DNA of 20,058 nt from Victivallales bacterium (GTDB lineage Bacteria > Verrucomicrobiota > Lentisphaeria > Oligosphaerales > Oligosphaeraceae). Shown here in pieces: positions 5,925 through 15,165 of this stretch (position 1 is the first letter of the stretch; the number at the start of each line of letters is the position of its first letter). Below the pieces are notes generated by a model. The model was not told where the DNA came from, did no database searches, and saw only the letters and a program-made list of their open reading frames with translations. Location: assembly GCA_017964325.1 (NCBI GenBank), contig JAGCSE010000044.1, positions 1 to 20,058 of the forward strand. Direction: 5' to 3'. The translations under genes and the position numbers were made by a program.

Positions 5925-8756
5925 TCATGGTTTGATATGGTGCTTTGTGTTGTCAATAGTCAGGATGAAATCTGGGTTTTCACGCGTGTGGGATGGCTGA
6001 AGCTCGATGGAGATGCTGCGAGTCTTGCGGCCGTCAGGCATGTAGTCGATGCAACTGACGAAGCGGGCGGAACGGTTGTGGCGGCGGACGACAACCATCG
6101 GGCAAGGGGTGGGCGGATTGTTCGCGATGCCTTCGCCGAAAAAGAGTTCCGTGTTAGGGGCGGCGTTCATGACGAAACGAGCGGTCGTGCCTTGGTTTTC
6201 AATATCGATGCTCCATGCCTCATCCGTCTTTGCATATTGTTGTTTTGCAATGTGTTGGTAGCCGTCTTTGGTGCCGGCGGGATGGGGCGGCTCCACCTGT
6301 TTCGCTTGAAGATTTGGCTTCCATGTTCCGAAATTGTGGAAGAGCAGGTCGATGTCGTGATCGGTGGCGGATTCGACGTCGAAGATATCGAAAAGGACAC
6401 CGTCGCAGAGGCCGACGGTACGGTGGAGGAGGACTCCCTGATAGGCGGCGGTGCTTTCAGCTTGGGCGAGGCAGAAATCGTCGTTCTCCGTGAAACGGAG
6501 CAACTTGCCGGTGGTGGCGGCCTGTGATTTGCCGTCGATTGCGACGGTGCAGTGTGCGACAGTCTGTTTATACCACGCGTTTTGCATGGGGGCGGCGTAT
6601 GCGAGGCGGCCTGGATCGGGGGCCTGGAGTTTTCCGGCGGCATGGATGTTGAGTGCGAGCTTGTCCTGATGGCCGTGGCCTCCGCCGTGGGGGCCGTAGT
6701 CGAAATGGACGTATGCGGAGGGGCGGCCGTCTTTGTAGTTCTGACGCATGACAAGAGCACCGATGCCGTTGAAATCACGGCTCTTGAGTGAGAGGACATC
6801 GATTTTGGGAAGCGTATCTGCGCCGAAGAAGAAGGGGCGTTCGCCTTTGCGTTGGCTGAAGGCGGCGATGGAGGCGTATTCTGGCTTGCCGATACGGCTG
6901 TAGGCCCATTCGTAGTAGCTGTTCATATTGCGGAGCTGCATGACGTCGCCGTCGTTGATGGCGGGGAAGGTGAGTTCAGGTGTGACGTAGTAGAGCGGTG
7001 CGTCGAAGAGGGAGACGAAGGCGGGATTGTGCGTGTAGTCGAGGCCCGCATGGAGGGCGGCTTCGACTGTATATATAAGCGCATCAAGGGAATAGAAATG
7101 GTAGGAGGCGGTGCCTTCAAACCAGAAGCCGTCTTTCAGGATACTGTTTTGGAATTGGAAGAGCATACCGCTTTTGCCGAAAATGGCCTTTTGGATGAGA
7201 GGATGGTCGCCGATGGTGAAGCCGATGGCGGCGATGGCGGCATTGTGCCATGTCTGCCAATTGCTGATGCCCGCGTCGTTGCGGAGAATGGTGACGGCGA
7301 TTTCGCGGAACAACTTGTCTTCGATGGCCTTATGGTCTTCTGGTGTGAAGCATGGGCTGTTGTAGGCGAGATCATAGCCCCATGCCATGGGGATGACGGA
7401 GACGGCTTCGTCCAGTGTCTGCGCGAGCATACGGCCGCCTGAACGCATGGGCACGTTGTATATATTATGGTATTTGAATTTGGGATACTGCTCGACGTAT
7501 GCAAGCAAGTACTTGCGAGCCATTTCCGCAAATTCTTCGCGCTTCGTGAAGGCGTAGGCGAAGCCGAGTGTTTTCACTTTGTTCCAATTGCTGCCATGGA
7601 TGCCGCCCGCGATGACTTGGTCGTATGGCCAGCCTGTATAGACGGCGTTGCAGCGCGGGCATTGATGCTTGCCATCGACGTGGCGCAGTCCGACGCCGCA
7701 TTTCTTGCAGACATAGTGGTGCGGCCATTGGCCTTCCATCGTCGGGATGTTAAGAGGTTCCGCGATAATGCGTTCTGCATATTTGATATAAGAATTGCGC
7801 GTTTCACGCGCCCAAGGGAACGTTTCTGCGCGGTTGTTGAGTCGTTTCAAGTCATTTGAAGTCGCGAAAAGCCGTGGATGCGGAGGGAGGACAAGTGGTT
7901 GGACGAGAACGAGTTCCTGAATGATTGTACCGTCTGACGGGAAATTGGTTTTGGCTTGAAGACGGAGAGAGACGCTTTGCATTGGCGTCAATGTCTTGCC
8001 GGCGGGAAGTTGCAGACGGATAGGAAGCGATTTTGATTCGTTGGCCTGGAGTTTGATTGGCATTTCTGGAAGTCCTTCCACGACAAGTGAATCGGGATTT
8101 TCATGAATTGAGATGACGACGTCGCGTGGTTCGTCGTCTTTGTTCTTCAGCTTCAGTTTGGCGGTCATGGAGAGGACGGGAGCCGTGACGGTGTTGAAAT
8201 CATCGGCGGTGAAATCCAACGCCGCGGCGTTGAGGCTGAAGCCAGCGAAATAGAAAAGGGAGGTGGGAAGCGGGTCATGGCCCCATCCTGTCGAGTGGAA
8301 GCGAAGGGCGGACACATGGTTCCAGCCAAGCGGACTTCTGGATATGCCAATGTCCTCTGTCGTAGAGAGATGGAAATGCCGCCACCCTTCCCAATTGACG
8401 GTCAGATGATAGTAGTAATAGTCGCCGCCTTCCGATTCTGGATTTTCGGAGTCGAAATAGATGGTCAGGCCCTGGTTGTTTTTCTTAGAGGAATACATCC
8501 AGAAATCGAAATGTGTGAATCGCGAGAGATTTTCGGGAAATTTCGGAGCCATGAGGGTGGGATTTTTGGGGAGGTCCTTCCAGCAGGCGACGGGGGTGTC
8601 TGGAGGCATGTCTTTCGGCAGCGTGACAGGGCATGGGCCGTTGACGGCCTGCATGCCGCTCCATGGCGTCTTGTGGAAATCTCCTAGATCGAGCATGGCT
8701 GCTGAAAGCGTGGTGATGGTCATGGCGAGAAGAATGGGTAATGATTTTAGATTCAC
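5925..8756 (-). CDS. Secreted heparinase II/III-family polysaccharide lyase
   Basis: This 943-residue protein has a cleavable signal peptide (about 1-20). A beta-sandwich N-terminal part (about 20-280) is followed by an (alpha/alpha)n-toroid of the heparinase II/III and oligoalginate lyase type, with NWQTWHNAA (H504) and EGTASYHFYS (Y552, H553). The C-terminal beta-sandwich carries DYGPHGGGHGHQDKL (H694, H696), the family signature. Such enzymes cleave uronic-acid polysaccharides by beta-elimination. The PL subfamily and substrate cannot be read by eye. An inserted zinc-ribbon-like motif, C350-x2-C353 and C366-x2-C369, sits at the start of the toroid. The start is GTG at 8756, with AGG about 10 bases upstream and a TATAAT further up; an ATG at codon 12 would destroy the signal peptide. 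It is divergent from the glycosidase operon, with shared regulation likely. Confidence 0.88.
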   Translation of the reverse strand: MNLKSLPILLAMTITTLSAAMLDLGDFHKTPWSGMQAVNGPCPVTLPKDMPPDTPVACWKDLPKNPTLMAPKFPENLSRFTHFDFWMYSSKKNNQGLTIYFDSENPESEGGDYYYYHLTVNWEGWRHFHLSTTEDIGISRSPLGWNHVSALRFHSTGWGHDPLPTSLFYFAGFSLNAAALDFTADDFNTVTAPVLSMTAKLKLKNKDDEPRDVVISIHENPDSLVVEGLPEMPIKLQANESKSLPIRLQLPAGKTLTPMQSVSLRLQAKTNFPSDGTIIQELVLVQPLVLPPHPRLFATSNDLKRLNNRAETFPWARETRNSYIKYAERIIAEPLNIPTMEGQWPHHYVCKKCGVGLRHVDGKHQCPRCNAVYTGWPYDQVIAGGIHGSNWNKVKTLGFAYAFTKREEFAEMARKYLLAYVEQYPKFKYHNIYNVPMRSGGRMLAQTLDEAVSVIPMAWGYDLAYNSPCFTPEDHKAIEDKLFREIAVTILRNDAGISNWQTWHNAAIAAIGFTIGDHPLIQKAIFGKSGMLFQFQNSILKDGFWFEGTASYHFYSLDALIYTVEAALHAGLDYTHNPAFVSLFDAPLYYVTPELTFPAINDGDVMQLRNMNSYYEWAYSRIGKPEYASIAAFSQRKGERPFFFGADTLPKIDVLSLKSRDFNGIGALVMRQNYKDGRPSAYVHFDYGPHGGGHGHQDKLALNIHAAGKLQAPDPGRLAYAAPMQNAWYKQTVAHCTVAIDGKSQAATTGKLLRFTENDDFCLAQAESTAAYQGVLLHRTVGLCDGVLFDIFDVESATDHDIDLLFHNFGTWKPNLQAKQVEPPHPAGTKDGYQHIAKQQYAKTDEAWSIDIENQGTTARFVMNAAPNTELFFGEGIANNPPTPCPMVVVRRHNRSARFVSCIDYMPDGRKTRSISIELQPSHTRENPDFILTIDNTKHHIKP

Positions 8757-8802
8757 TGGTGTTCTACCTTATAATATTATACATAAATCACACAAAAAAC
8801 TA

Positions 8803-8829
8803 TAGAAGCTTTAGAGGCGCTAGAAGCCT
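8803..8829 (-). repeat. Degenerate three-unit 9-bp repeat related to the 19809 array
   Basis: Three consecutive 9-mers, TAGAAGCTT, TAGAGGCGC and TAGAAGCCT, keep the same register. They match the reverse complement of the array units at the window end (TAGAAGCTC, TAGCGGCTC) at 7 or 8 of 9 positions. Confidence 0.5.
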
Positions 8830-8895
8830 TGGAATAATCTAATCGTTGTGGTGGAAAAACGCAACTAACAAATGCTAGTATTTTGATGGGGGAGA

Positions 8896-8924
8896 TTGAA
8901 AATGGAAACATGATGGAGTATAAT
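8896..8924 (+). promoter_or_regulatory. Near-consensus sigma70 promoter of the glycosidase operon
   Basis: TTGAAA at 8896-8901 and TATAAT at 8919-8924 are separated by the ideal 17 bases. Transcription would begin near 8931, giving a leader of about 40 bases before the ATG at 8971. No other strong promoter is seen before the following genes. Confidence 0.7.
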
Positions 8925-8970
8925 GTTAAATGTATTATTATCTTTTCCATATAGAATAAAGGAACAAGTC

Positions 8971-11900
8971 ATGAAACGGACGTTCGTGTTAACAGTATTA
9001 CTGTTGTTTTTCATCGCGGGGCGGAATTTGCGTGCACAGGAATGGCGGTTGCGCAGTGGCGAACTGGATGTGTTGATTCGCGGGAATAGCGGCGAAATAC
9101 TCGTGACGGACGGTCGCAATGGCAAGACGTGGCGGCAGCCGTCCCGTGAGGCGACGACGGTTCGGCGCGAGGCCATAAAGCCCGTAGCGGCAGGGAAATG
9201 GGATGAACTTGTGCAGAATGGCGCAAAATGGCGGTTGGATTCCAACATGACGACGAAAGACGGTCGAAAAGTGGATGGAGACCGTGACTGATCGGCGACG
9301 GCGTGGATTGGTTGGAATCCACAAGGCCTTATGCTGCAAGTCGATGTGATGGATGAGACGTTCATGCCATCTGATTTGCAGCAGGAAAAATGGTGGGAAC
9401 GGGACAGCGTGGAGTTCTGGGTGAACAATACGCAGTATGCGGTGCGGACTGTGGAAGGAAAATCGCCGTTGTGGATTCATGCGAACGGCGTCGCCGTGAT
9501 AGCGGAGGCGGAAACGGCGGTTGTCAGCGGCGGATACAGGATTCGGGTCGTGTTTCCGTTGGAAGGACAAGTTGGAAAGGACATTCGCTTCGCCGTCGGC
9601 ATCAACGATGCGGACAGCGAGAAAGGGCGCGAAGGGCAGTTGTACTATCCGAGAGGATGGGTTCACTCGCAGTCCGATACATTTGCGCAACTGGTTATGA
9701 TCGGGGAAGATGGAAAACTGCCGGACGTGGAGGAGCAGGCGGTCATCCATGATTTCACGTTGTGGGAAGGGGCAGTCGGCGCGAGTTGGCGGGAGACGTT
9801 GCCCGGGCAGCCGGAACGCATTGTAAGTTGTTGGATTGAAAACGACGACGAGCTGCATTTCTCCGAGGCGCTTGTCGGCGGCGACGCCGTGAACGGAGCG
9901 CCAATGGTGAAGAACGCCGTGGCGCGGGATGGGTTTGTATTATCGTCTCCGATGGCGTCGCTGGTCGTGGCGGATTATTCGGATGGACATATCTATTCGC
10001 TTGGACAGGAACCATTTATAATGCAATCCATGCACGGTCATCATCTGGACATTCCGTTCATAGGCATCATCGACGGGGCAAAAGGGCGCGGCTATTCGTT
10101 GATATTGGACGATCCCGACGATGCTGTGATCAAGATGAACCGCGTGGAAATCCACGGTGCGGTGACGCATGTGCCGCAGCTTGTGTGGATGCCGCGTGCG
10201 GGCGGTGTGTTCGGCGGCGAACGGCGCGAATACCGCTACCATTTCATCAATACGGGCGGGTATGTGAAGTTGGCGAAACGTTGGCGGGAAATCTTCCGTC
10301 AGAAAGGCTATCTGGTGAGCCTTCTTGAGAAGGCGAAAGCGAATCCAAACGTCGATAAATTGATTGGCGCGGCGGACATTTGGGGCGGAAATCTTGAAGA
10401 ATTCGCAAAAAGAGCCCATGCGGAGGGCGTGTCAAAACTGCTCATCAACGATGCGCCGAATGCGGCCGCCATGCAAACCATGAACGAAATGGGTTATCTG
10501 ACAGGACGTTATGACAATTACACGGATATCCTGCCGATTAATGACGGCGAATCGGCTGACAGAGACCACGGGCGGATTCCCGAAGATTGTGTTTTGCAGC
10601 CGAACGGCGAGCGAATGAAGGCGTGGCTGACGTTCGACAAGAAGAAGCAGTACATGAAACGCTGCCCGAGCCTGTGGGTGGAGACGGCTAAAAAAACGAT
10701 TCCGCCTGATTTGAAAGAAAAGCCGTATAATGCTCGTTTCATTGATGTTACGACAGCGGAAGGATTGTACGAATGCTATGATCCTGAGCATCCGCTGGAC
10801 AGGACGGCGAAGCGGCTGTGCGGCGAGGAGCTGTTGAAATACGTCGGACGGGATTTGAAATTAGTGGCTGGCGGCGAGCATGGCCGCTGGTGGGGTGTGC
10901 GCGATTTGCACTATCTGGAGGGCATGATGTCAGGCGGGGCATATTCGTGGCCGGCGGGTCATCTGCTGCGGCCGAAGACGAAGGAGGAGAATCTTTGGAA
11001 TCCAGAAAAGCCCTACGATCCATCGGATATGAACAGCGGCTTCAACCGCTATCTGAAATATGGTTTGGGCGGTGATACGCGCATTCCGCTGTGGGAGCTC
11101 GTCTTCCATGATTGCATTGTAACGACTTGGTATTGGGGTGATTCCATCGATTATCTGTACACGGCGGCTCCCGAAACGATTGCGAAAAAGGCGGCGTTCA
11201 ACATCCTCTACGGCACGATGCCGATGTTCTGGATCAGACGCGGAGAACTATGGGATTCCGACCACGAGCAGTTTTTGCAGACGTATTTCCAGACGGCGAA
11301 GATGCACGAGACGGTCGGTTACCATGAAATGGTCTCCCATGAATTCATCACGTCGGACCGCCTTGTGCAGAAGACTGAATTTGAGGATGGGACGTCGGTC
11401 ATTGTGAATTTCGCGCCGGAAGTGCGGACGGTTGAAATCGGTTATAATCGCATCCAATTGCCAGAAAATGGTTTCCGTGTTTCCAGCGCAAGTCTGACGA
11501 ATTATCGCGTTGTGGAGGGAAACCGTCTTGTCTGCGTTGTGGAGACAGGCGATTTTCGCTATATGCGCAGTATGCCGCTGGACGGGAAGGGGGTGGAGCG
11601 TGTCCAGCAGATTTGGAAGACAAACAATGGAACGGCGATGGTTCGGCTGAAAGGCGATTTGACAAGTGTCGAGGCACGTTGGATAAGCCATTCGCTGATG
11701 GATGGTTGCGTCGTCTATCGGCTGGATGAAAAAGGCGAACGTGCGGAAATGAGCAAAGTGGAGGTGTCACTGGCGGACGGCAGCAGTCGGATAACGTTCC
11801 CAAAAGAAGGGCATTATGAAATCCTATGGGGAACGGCCGCGCAGGCTCCCGATTTAGCGGTCAGTGTGACAAATGTCTCTCCCATGGGGATTTGGACAGG

Positions 11901-13215
11901 GCGTACATTGGCCGACTGCACGGTGGAGGTCGAGAATTACGGCATGGCGGCGGCGACTGGCGTCAAGGTGGCGATGTATGCGGACATACCTGTGGAACAA
12001 CGGCTGCTGGCGACGGAAAACATCGGAAAACTGTCGGCAAACGAGAAGAAAACCGTGACATTGAAAGTCGATCCACTGCGTCTTGGCGGTGAGCACAATC
12101 TGTATTTTGTGGTGTCTGGTGACAAGCCTGAATTGATGACAGCCAACAACAGTATGCGGGTGAAGCAGGATGTGGCGTTGGCGTTCAACCGCTATCCGTT
12201 GAGAAAAACGTTCACACTGGACACGGGGAACAGCGCACGTGTGTTGGAACCGGTGTCTATCCCAATGGACTTAAAGGAGTTGCATCTTGATGGAAATCTG
12301 CCTCTGTTGGCGGAATCCGTCCGTCTCCTGCAAAAGCGGTCGGACGGCAACTGGGAGATGATGAAATACGTACAGTTTGATGCGGACGAAGGTTACGACG
12401 GCAAGAATCATCTGACTGGGCGGCTGGAATTCTCATTCAGTGCGCCCGCGAACACGCAGGTTGAGTTCATGGTCGTTGCGCGGCAAGGGAAGGTGGCGGA
12501 TTTTGCGCCGCTGGGCATGGAGTTGACGGAGAATCTGAAAAATGGCGAGCTGACGTATCGTGGCGAGACGTATTCGGTTGGCTTCCGTGAAGGCACGATC
12601 ATGGATTGGGCGCCTGGACGTCGCTGCGGTGGCGGGGCGGATTTCATGGGATGCCTGCTTGTGTCGTCCGGTGAGACGGGCTGGGCACGTGAAGAACAGT
12701 CGAAACTGGAGCGTTTCGAGATTTTGCGCAATGGTGCGGCTGTTACGGAAATATTTATCGAAAAAATACTTAAGAATGGGAATCGCTATCAGAAACGGTA
12801 TTTCCTGTATCCGGGGCAACTGGTCGTGCTGGCCAGTTTGGAACGTGAGCAAGGCGGTTTGTATTCCCGTGGATTCTATTGCCGCGAGGCGGATTATTTG
12901 GACGACAAGGGGAACAAGGCGCATTTGGGCGACGGAAAGCAATCGGCTGGCATCTATGGTGCGAACAAGAACCCGAAGTGGTTTGCGTTGAAGGGGGAAG
13001 GGTGGTCGCAGACGTGTGTTGCCGTAGTGGACGGAATGTTTGAGAACATTGCATTCTGGGATACGAACGGCGAGAATCTTGGACAGCTTGGATTTTATTC
13101 AAGACAATTCCAAGGGCTTCAATACACGTATTTTATACATGGAAACGAAGCGGATTTCCGCTTTGCGGAGGATGATTTCAAACAGGCCAGAACGCCTGTA
13201 AAATTGGTGAAATGA
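8971..13215 (+). CDS. Large secreted CBM9 / DUF5696 (GH101-like) / CARDB protein, interrupted by in-frame TGA at codon 107
   Basis: The ATG at 8971 follows AAAGGA by 7 bases and opens a 1,414-codon frame with one internal stop, TGA at 9289-9291. A signal peptide (about 1-22, NLRA|QEW) precedes a CBM9-like sugar-binding domain (about 45-245) that spans the stop: its second half (AWIGWNPQGLMLQVDVMD, WWERDSVEFWVN) is in the same frame. Residues about 255-870 are a DUF5696-type barrel related to GH101 endo-alpha-N-acetylgalactosaminidases. D592 (FIDVTTAEG) and E636 (AGGEHGRWW) are candidate catalytic acids, equivalent to D445 and E488 of the next gene. A CARDB-like domain (about 955-1066) and an unrecognised beta-rich C-terminus follow. 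Without read-through, translation could restart at ATG 9331 (AAGG 4 bases upstream), giving 1,294 residues without secretion signal. Either a recent nonsense mutation, a sequence error or recoding explains the stop. Confidence 0.78.
9289..9322 (+). other. In-frame TGA followed by a hairpin
   Basis: TGA at 9289-9291 breaks the CBM9 domain in frame. Eleven bases later GTGGATT (9303-9309) pairs perfectly with AATCCAC (9316-9322) around a GGTTGG loop. The loop begins 18 bases after the TGA. Spacing and a G at the loop start fit loose bacterial SECIS rules, but a chance match is likely. Confidence 0.4.
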
Positions 13216-13257
13216 TTGGTGGAAGCTTGGTTAATTGCAGAAAATCAGAATAATGAT

Positions 13258-15156
13258 ATGAAAAGTATTGGAAATGATTATTGGAAGATAGAAGTGGCAG
13301 ATGATGCGTCGTGCATCATCATGACGGATTGCAGGCATGGCGGCGTATGGAAGACGACAACACCGTTTACCATGTCCTACGGAAATTACTACGCATACAA
13401 TTTGCTGGAACGATGCCGGACAAGTATTGAAGTCGGAAATAACGTAATTTCAATCTGTTTGGATAATATGAAATTCTATGGTCGTTTTCCTGCGAATCCG
13501 TACAACAAGCCAGAACCAGCGCCGAATTTGACATATCGTTTTGAGTTTCGCCTTCAAGACGACGAAGTCGTTTTCACCATGCTGCCGATAGACAGAATGG
13601 ACGAAGAAGAACAGCGGGTGACGGTTCTTGCGGATTTGATGGCGATGGATTCGTCCGAAAAGGGAAGTGCCTTGTTGCCATGTGGATATGGTTCTCTATA
13701 CCGTTTCCCGAGGACGGATTCGTTTGGTTTCAGATTCGGTTACGGGACATGCTATACGACGATGACGACGTGCGGTCTTTTCCGCGTGAACGGCGCGGGC
13801 ATTGGTTGTTATTCGGACTATCCGTGGGATTTGTTTCCTGTATTTTCCGTCAACCAACGAAAAGGACGTGCGGGCTTTGATTTTGCGTTCGAGTGCGTGG
13901 AAAAAGTCGGAAATGAGCCGCATGACCTTCATTTCAAATCATTTGCCGCTGGCGAAAGTTACAATGAATTGGCAAAATGGTATCGTGGCGTGCTGCAAAG
14001 GAAAGGACGGTTCAAGTCATATCAACAGAAGATTGCGGAGTCGCCCGAAGCGGAGAAATTGGTTGGATCAGTCATCTGGAAGCATAATGTCTATTCGACG
14101 GAGACATCGCCAAAACCGCACAGTTACAGCCTTTACATAACGCGGCCAGACGGAAATCAATACGAAGGGCTGCCGAATGACTGGTCGGCGAAGGAAATTT
14201 TCGACACGGCGTCTGCGGCTGGTTTTGACCGCGTCTGCGTCTATAACACGGGCTGGAATCGCTTCGGCTATGACAGCGGTTATCCGACGCGGCTGCCACC
14301 GAATCCTGAACGTGGTACGCCAGAACAGTTTACAGCCATGGCGGAGTATGCTAGAAATCTTTCGGACGGATACATTTATTCCGTGCATGACAACTACATA
14401 GACGTGTATCGGAACAGCCTGGAGGATTTCTGGCCTGATGTCGTCCGGACGATTGACGGCGGCTATCTGCGTGGAGGCATTTGGCGCGGTGGCAGGGCAC
14501 GCGTTCTTTGCACGAAACAGGCCATGAAATATGCGCAGCGCGACATCCCGCAGATTGTGAAAATGGTCGGCCGCGGCGGCATTTACATTGATGTGTTCGG
14601 CTGCTCGTCGCTGAACCGATGCTATCATCCCGACCATCCGATGTCGCGGCATGAGGACGCGAATGAGCGGCGTAAGTTGTTCCAATATATTGCGTCGCAG
14701 TTCGGCAGCGTGACGACGGAGGGCGGTCCTGTCGATTTTCTGGCGGACATTGTGAATCTAGGGGCGTTCGCGGGATATGCGGTGTCGTTTCATGGTGCAG
14801 GCGGCGAGCCGCCCGTTCCCGTGCCATTCTGGCAACTCGTCTTCCATGACGCAATTCTATCTTATTCAAGTGAGGGGGCTTACGGCCCGATTGGCAAGGA
14901 GTATATCACGTATTCCTTCTTGTATGGAATGTTGCCGACTGGATTTGATGCGGAGAGTCTGCGGCTTTCCAAAGAGTTGCGTAAGATGTTCACAAGCGAG
15001 ATGGTTCGCCACGAAATCGGTGATGATGTGAAGATGGAAGACCGTGCATGGCATGGTCCAGGCGTCATCAAAGGAACGATGAAGACGCATTTTGCAGACG
15101 GGACGACGGTTCTCGCGCATTTTGATGGATTGGACAGCTCATACGATGTCTTATAG
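13258..15156 (+). CDS. DUF5696 / GH101-like glycoside hydrolase, non-secreted paralogue
   Basis: This 632-residue protein is a diverged paralogue of the barrel part of the preceding gene. Shared landmarks include LAKWYRGVLQRKGR versus LAKRWREIFRQKGY, and YIDVFGCSSLNRCYHPDHP versus FIDVTTAEGLYECYDPEHP. WQLVFHDAI matches WELVFHDCI, FLYGMLP matches ILYGTMP, and THFADGTTVLAHF matches TEFEDGTSVIVNF. D445 (YIDV) and E488 (TTEGG) are the candidate catalytic pair. Activity on alpha-linked glycans is an inference from the GH101-like fold. No signal peptide or lipobox is seen, so it probably works in the cytoplasm on imported oligosaccharides. I chose the ATG at 13258; an in-frame TTG at 13216 directly after the upstream stop is possible, but neither has a clear Shine-Dalgarno sequence. 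It is co-transcribed with its neighbours. Confidence 0.78.
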   Translation: MKSIGNDYWKIEVADDASCIIMTDCRHGGVWKTTTPFTMSYGNYYAYNLLERCRTSIEVGNNVISICLDNMKFYGRFPANPYNKPEPAPNLTYRFEFRLQDDEVVFTMLPIDRMDEEEQRVTVLADLMAMDSSEKGSALLPCGYGSLYRFPRTDSFGFRFGYGTCYTTMTTCGLFRVNGAGIGCYSDYPWDLFPVFSVNQRKGRAGFDFAFECVEKVGNEPHDLHFKSFAAGESYNELAKWYRGVLQRKGRFKSYQQKIAESPEAEKLVGSVIWKHNVYSTETSPKPHSYSLYITRPDGNQYEGLPNDWSAKEIFDTASAAGFDRVCVYNTGWNRFGYDSGYPTRLPPNPERGTPEQFTAMAEYARNLSDGYIYSVHDNYIDVYRNSLEDFWPDVVRTIDGGYLRGGIWRGGRARVLCTKQAMKYAQRDIPQIVKMVGRGGIYIDVFGCSSLNRCYHPDHPMSRHEDANERRKLFQYIASQFGSVTTEGGPVDFLADIVNLGAFAGYAVSFHGAGGEPPVPVPFWQLVFHDAILSYSSEGAYGPIGKEYITYSFLYGMLPTGFDAESLRLSKELRKMFTSEMVRHEIGDDVKMEDRAWHGPGVIKGTMKTHFADGTTVLAHFDGLDSSYDVL

Positions 15157-15165
15157 GATAATATC

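Larger units (their letters stand above)
8757..8970. promoter_or_regulatory. Divergent control region of lyase gene and glycosidase operon
   Basis: The 214-base spacer contains the operon promoter at 8896-8924. On the minus strand there is a TATAAT near 8775 and AAGG just before the lyase GTG. A degenerate 9-bp repeat (8803-8829) lies between the two. I see no clear dyad operator. Confidence 0.5.

Noticed and set aside
9289..9291. Selenocysteine codon as the preferred reading of the TGA
   Set aside because: The hairpin fits loosely, but the site is in a sugar-binding domain with no redox motif, and the stem overlaps coding sequence that is conserved for other reasons; kept only as a test.
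8998..9858. A 286-residue minus-strand open frame over the start of the large secreted gene
   Set aside because: It overlaps the CBM9-coding region on the other strand, has no ribosome binding site, and its composition (many Arg, His, Pro) is that of an antisense shadow.
13216..13257. TTG at 13216 as the start of the second DUF5696-like gene
   Set aside because: The extra 14 residues show no domain similarity and have no Shine-Dalgarno sequence; the ATG at 13258 begins just before recognisable sequence.
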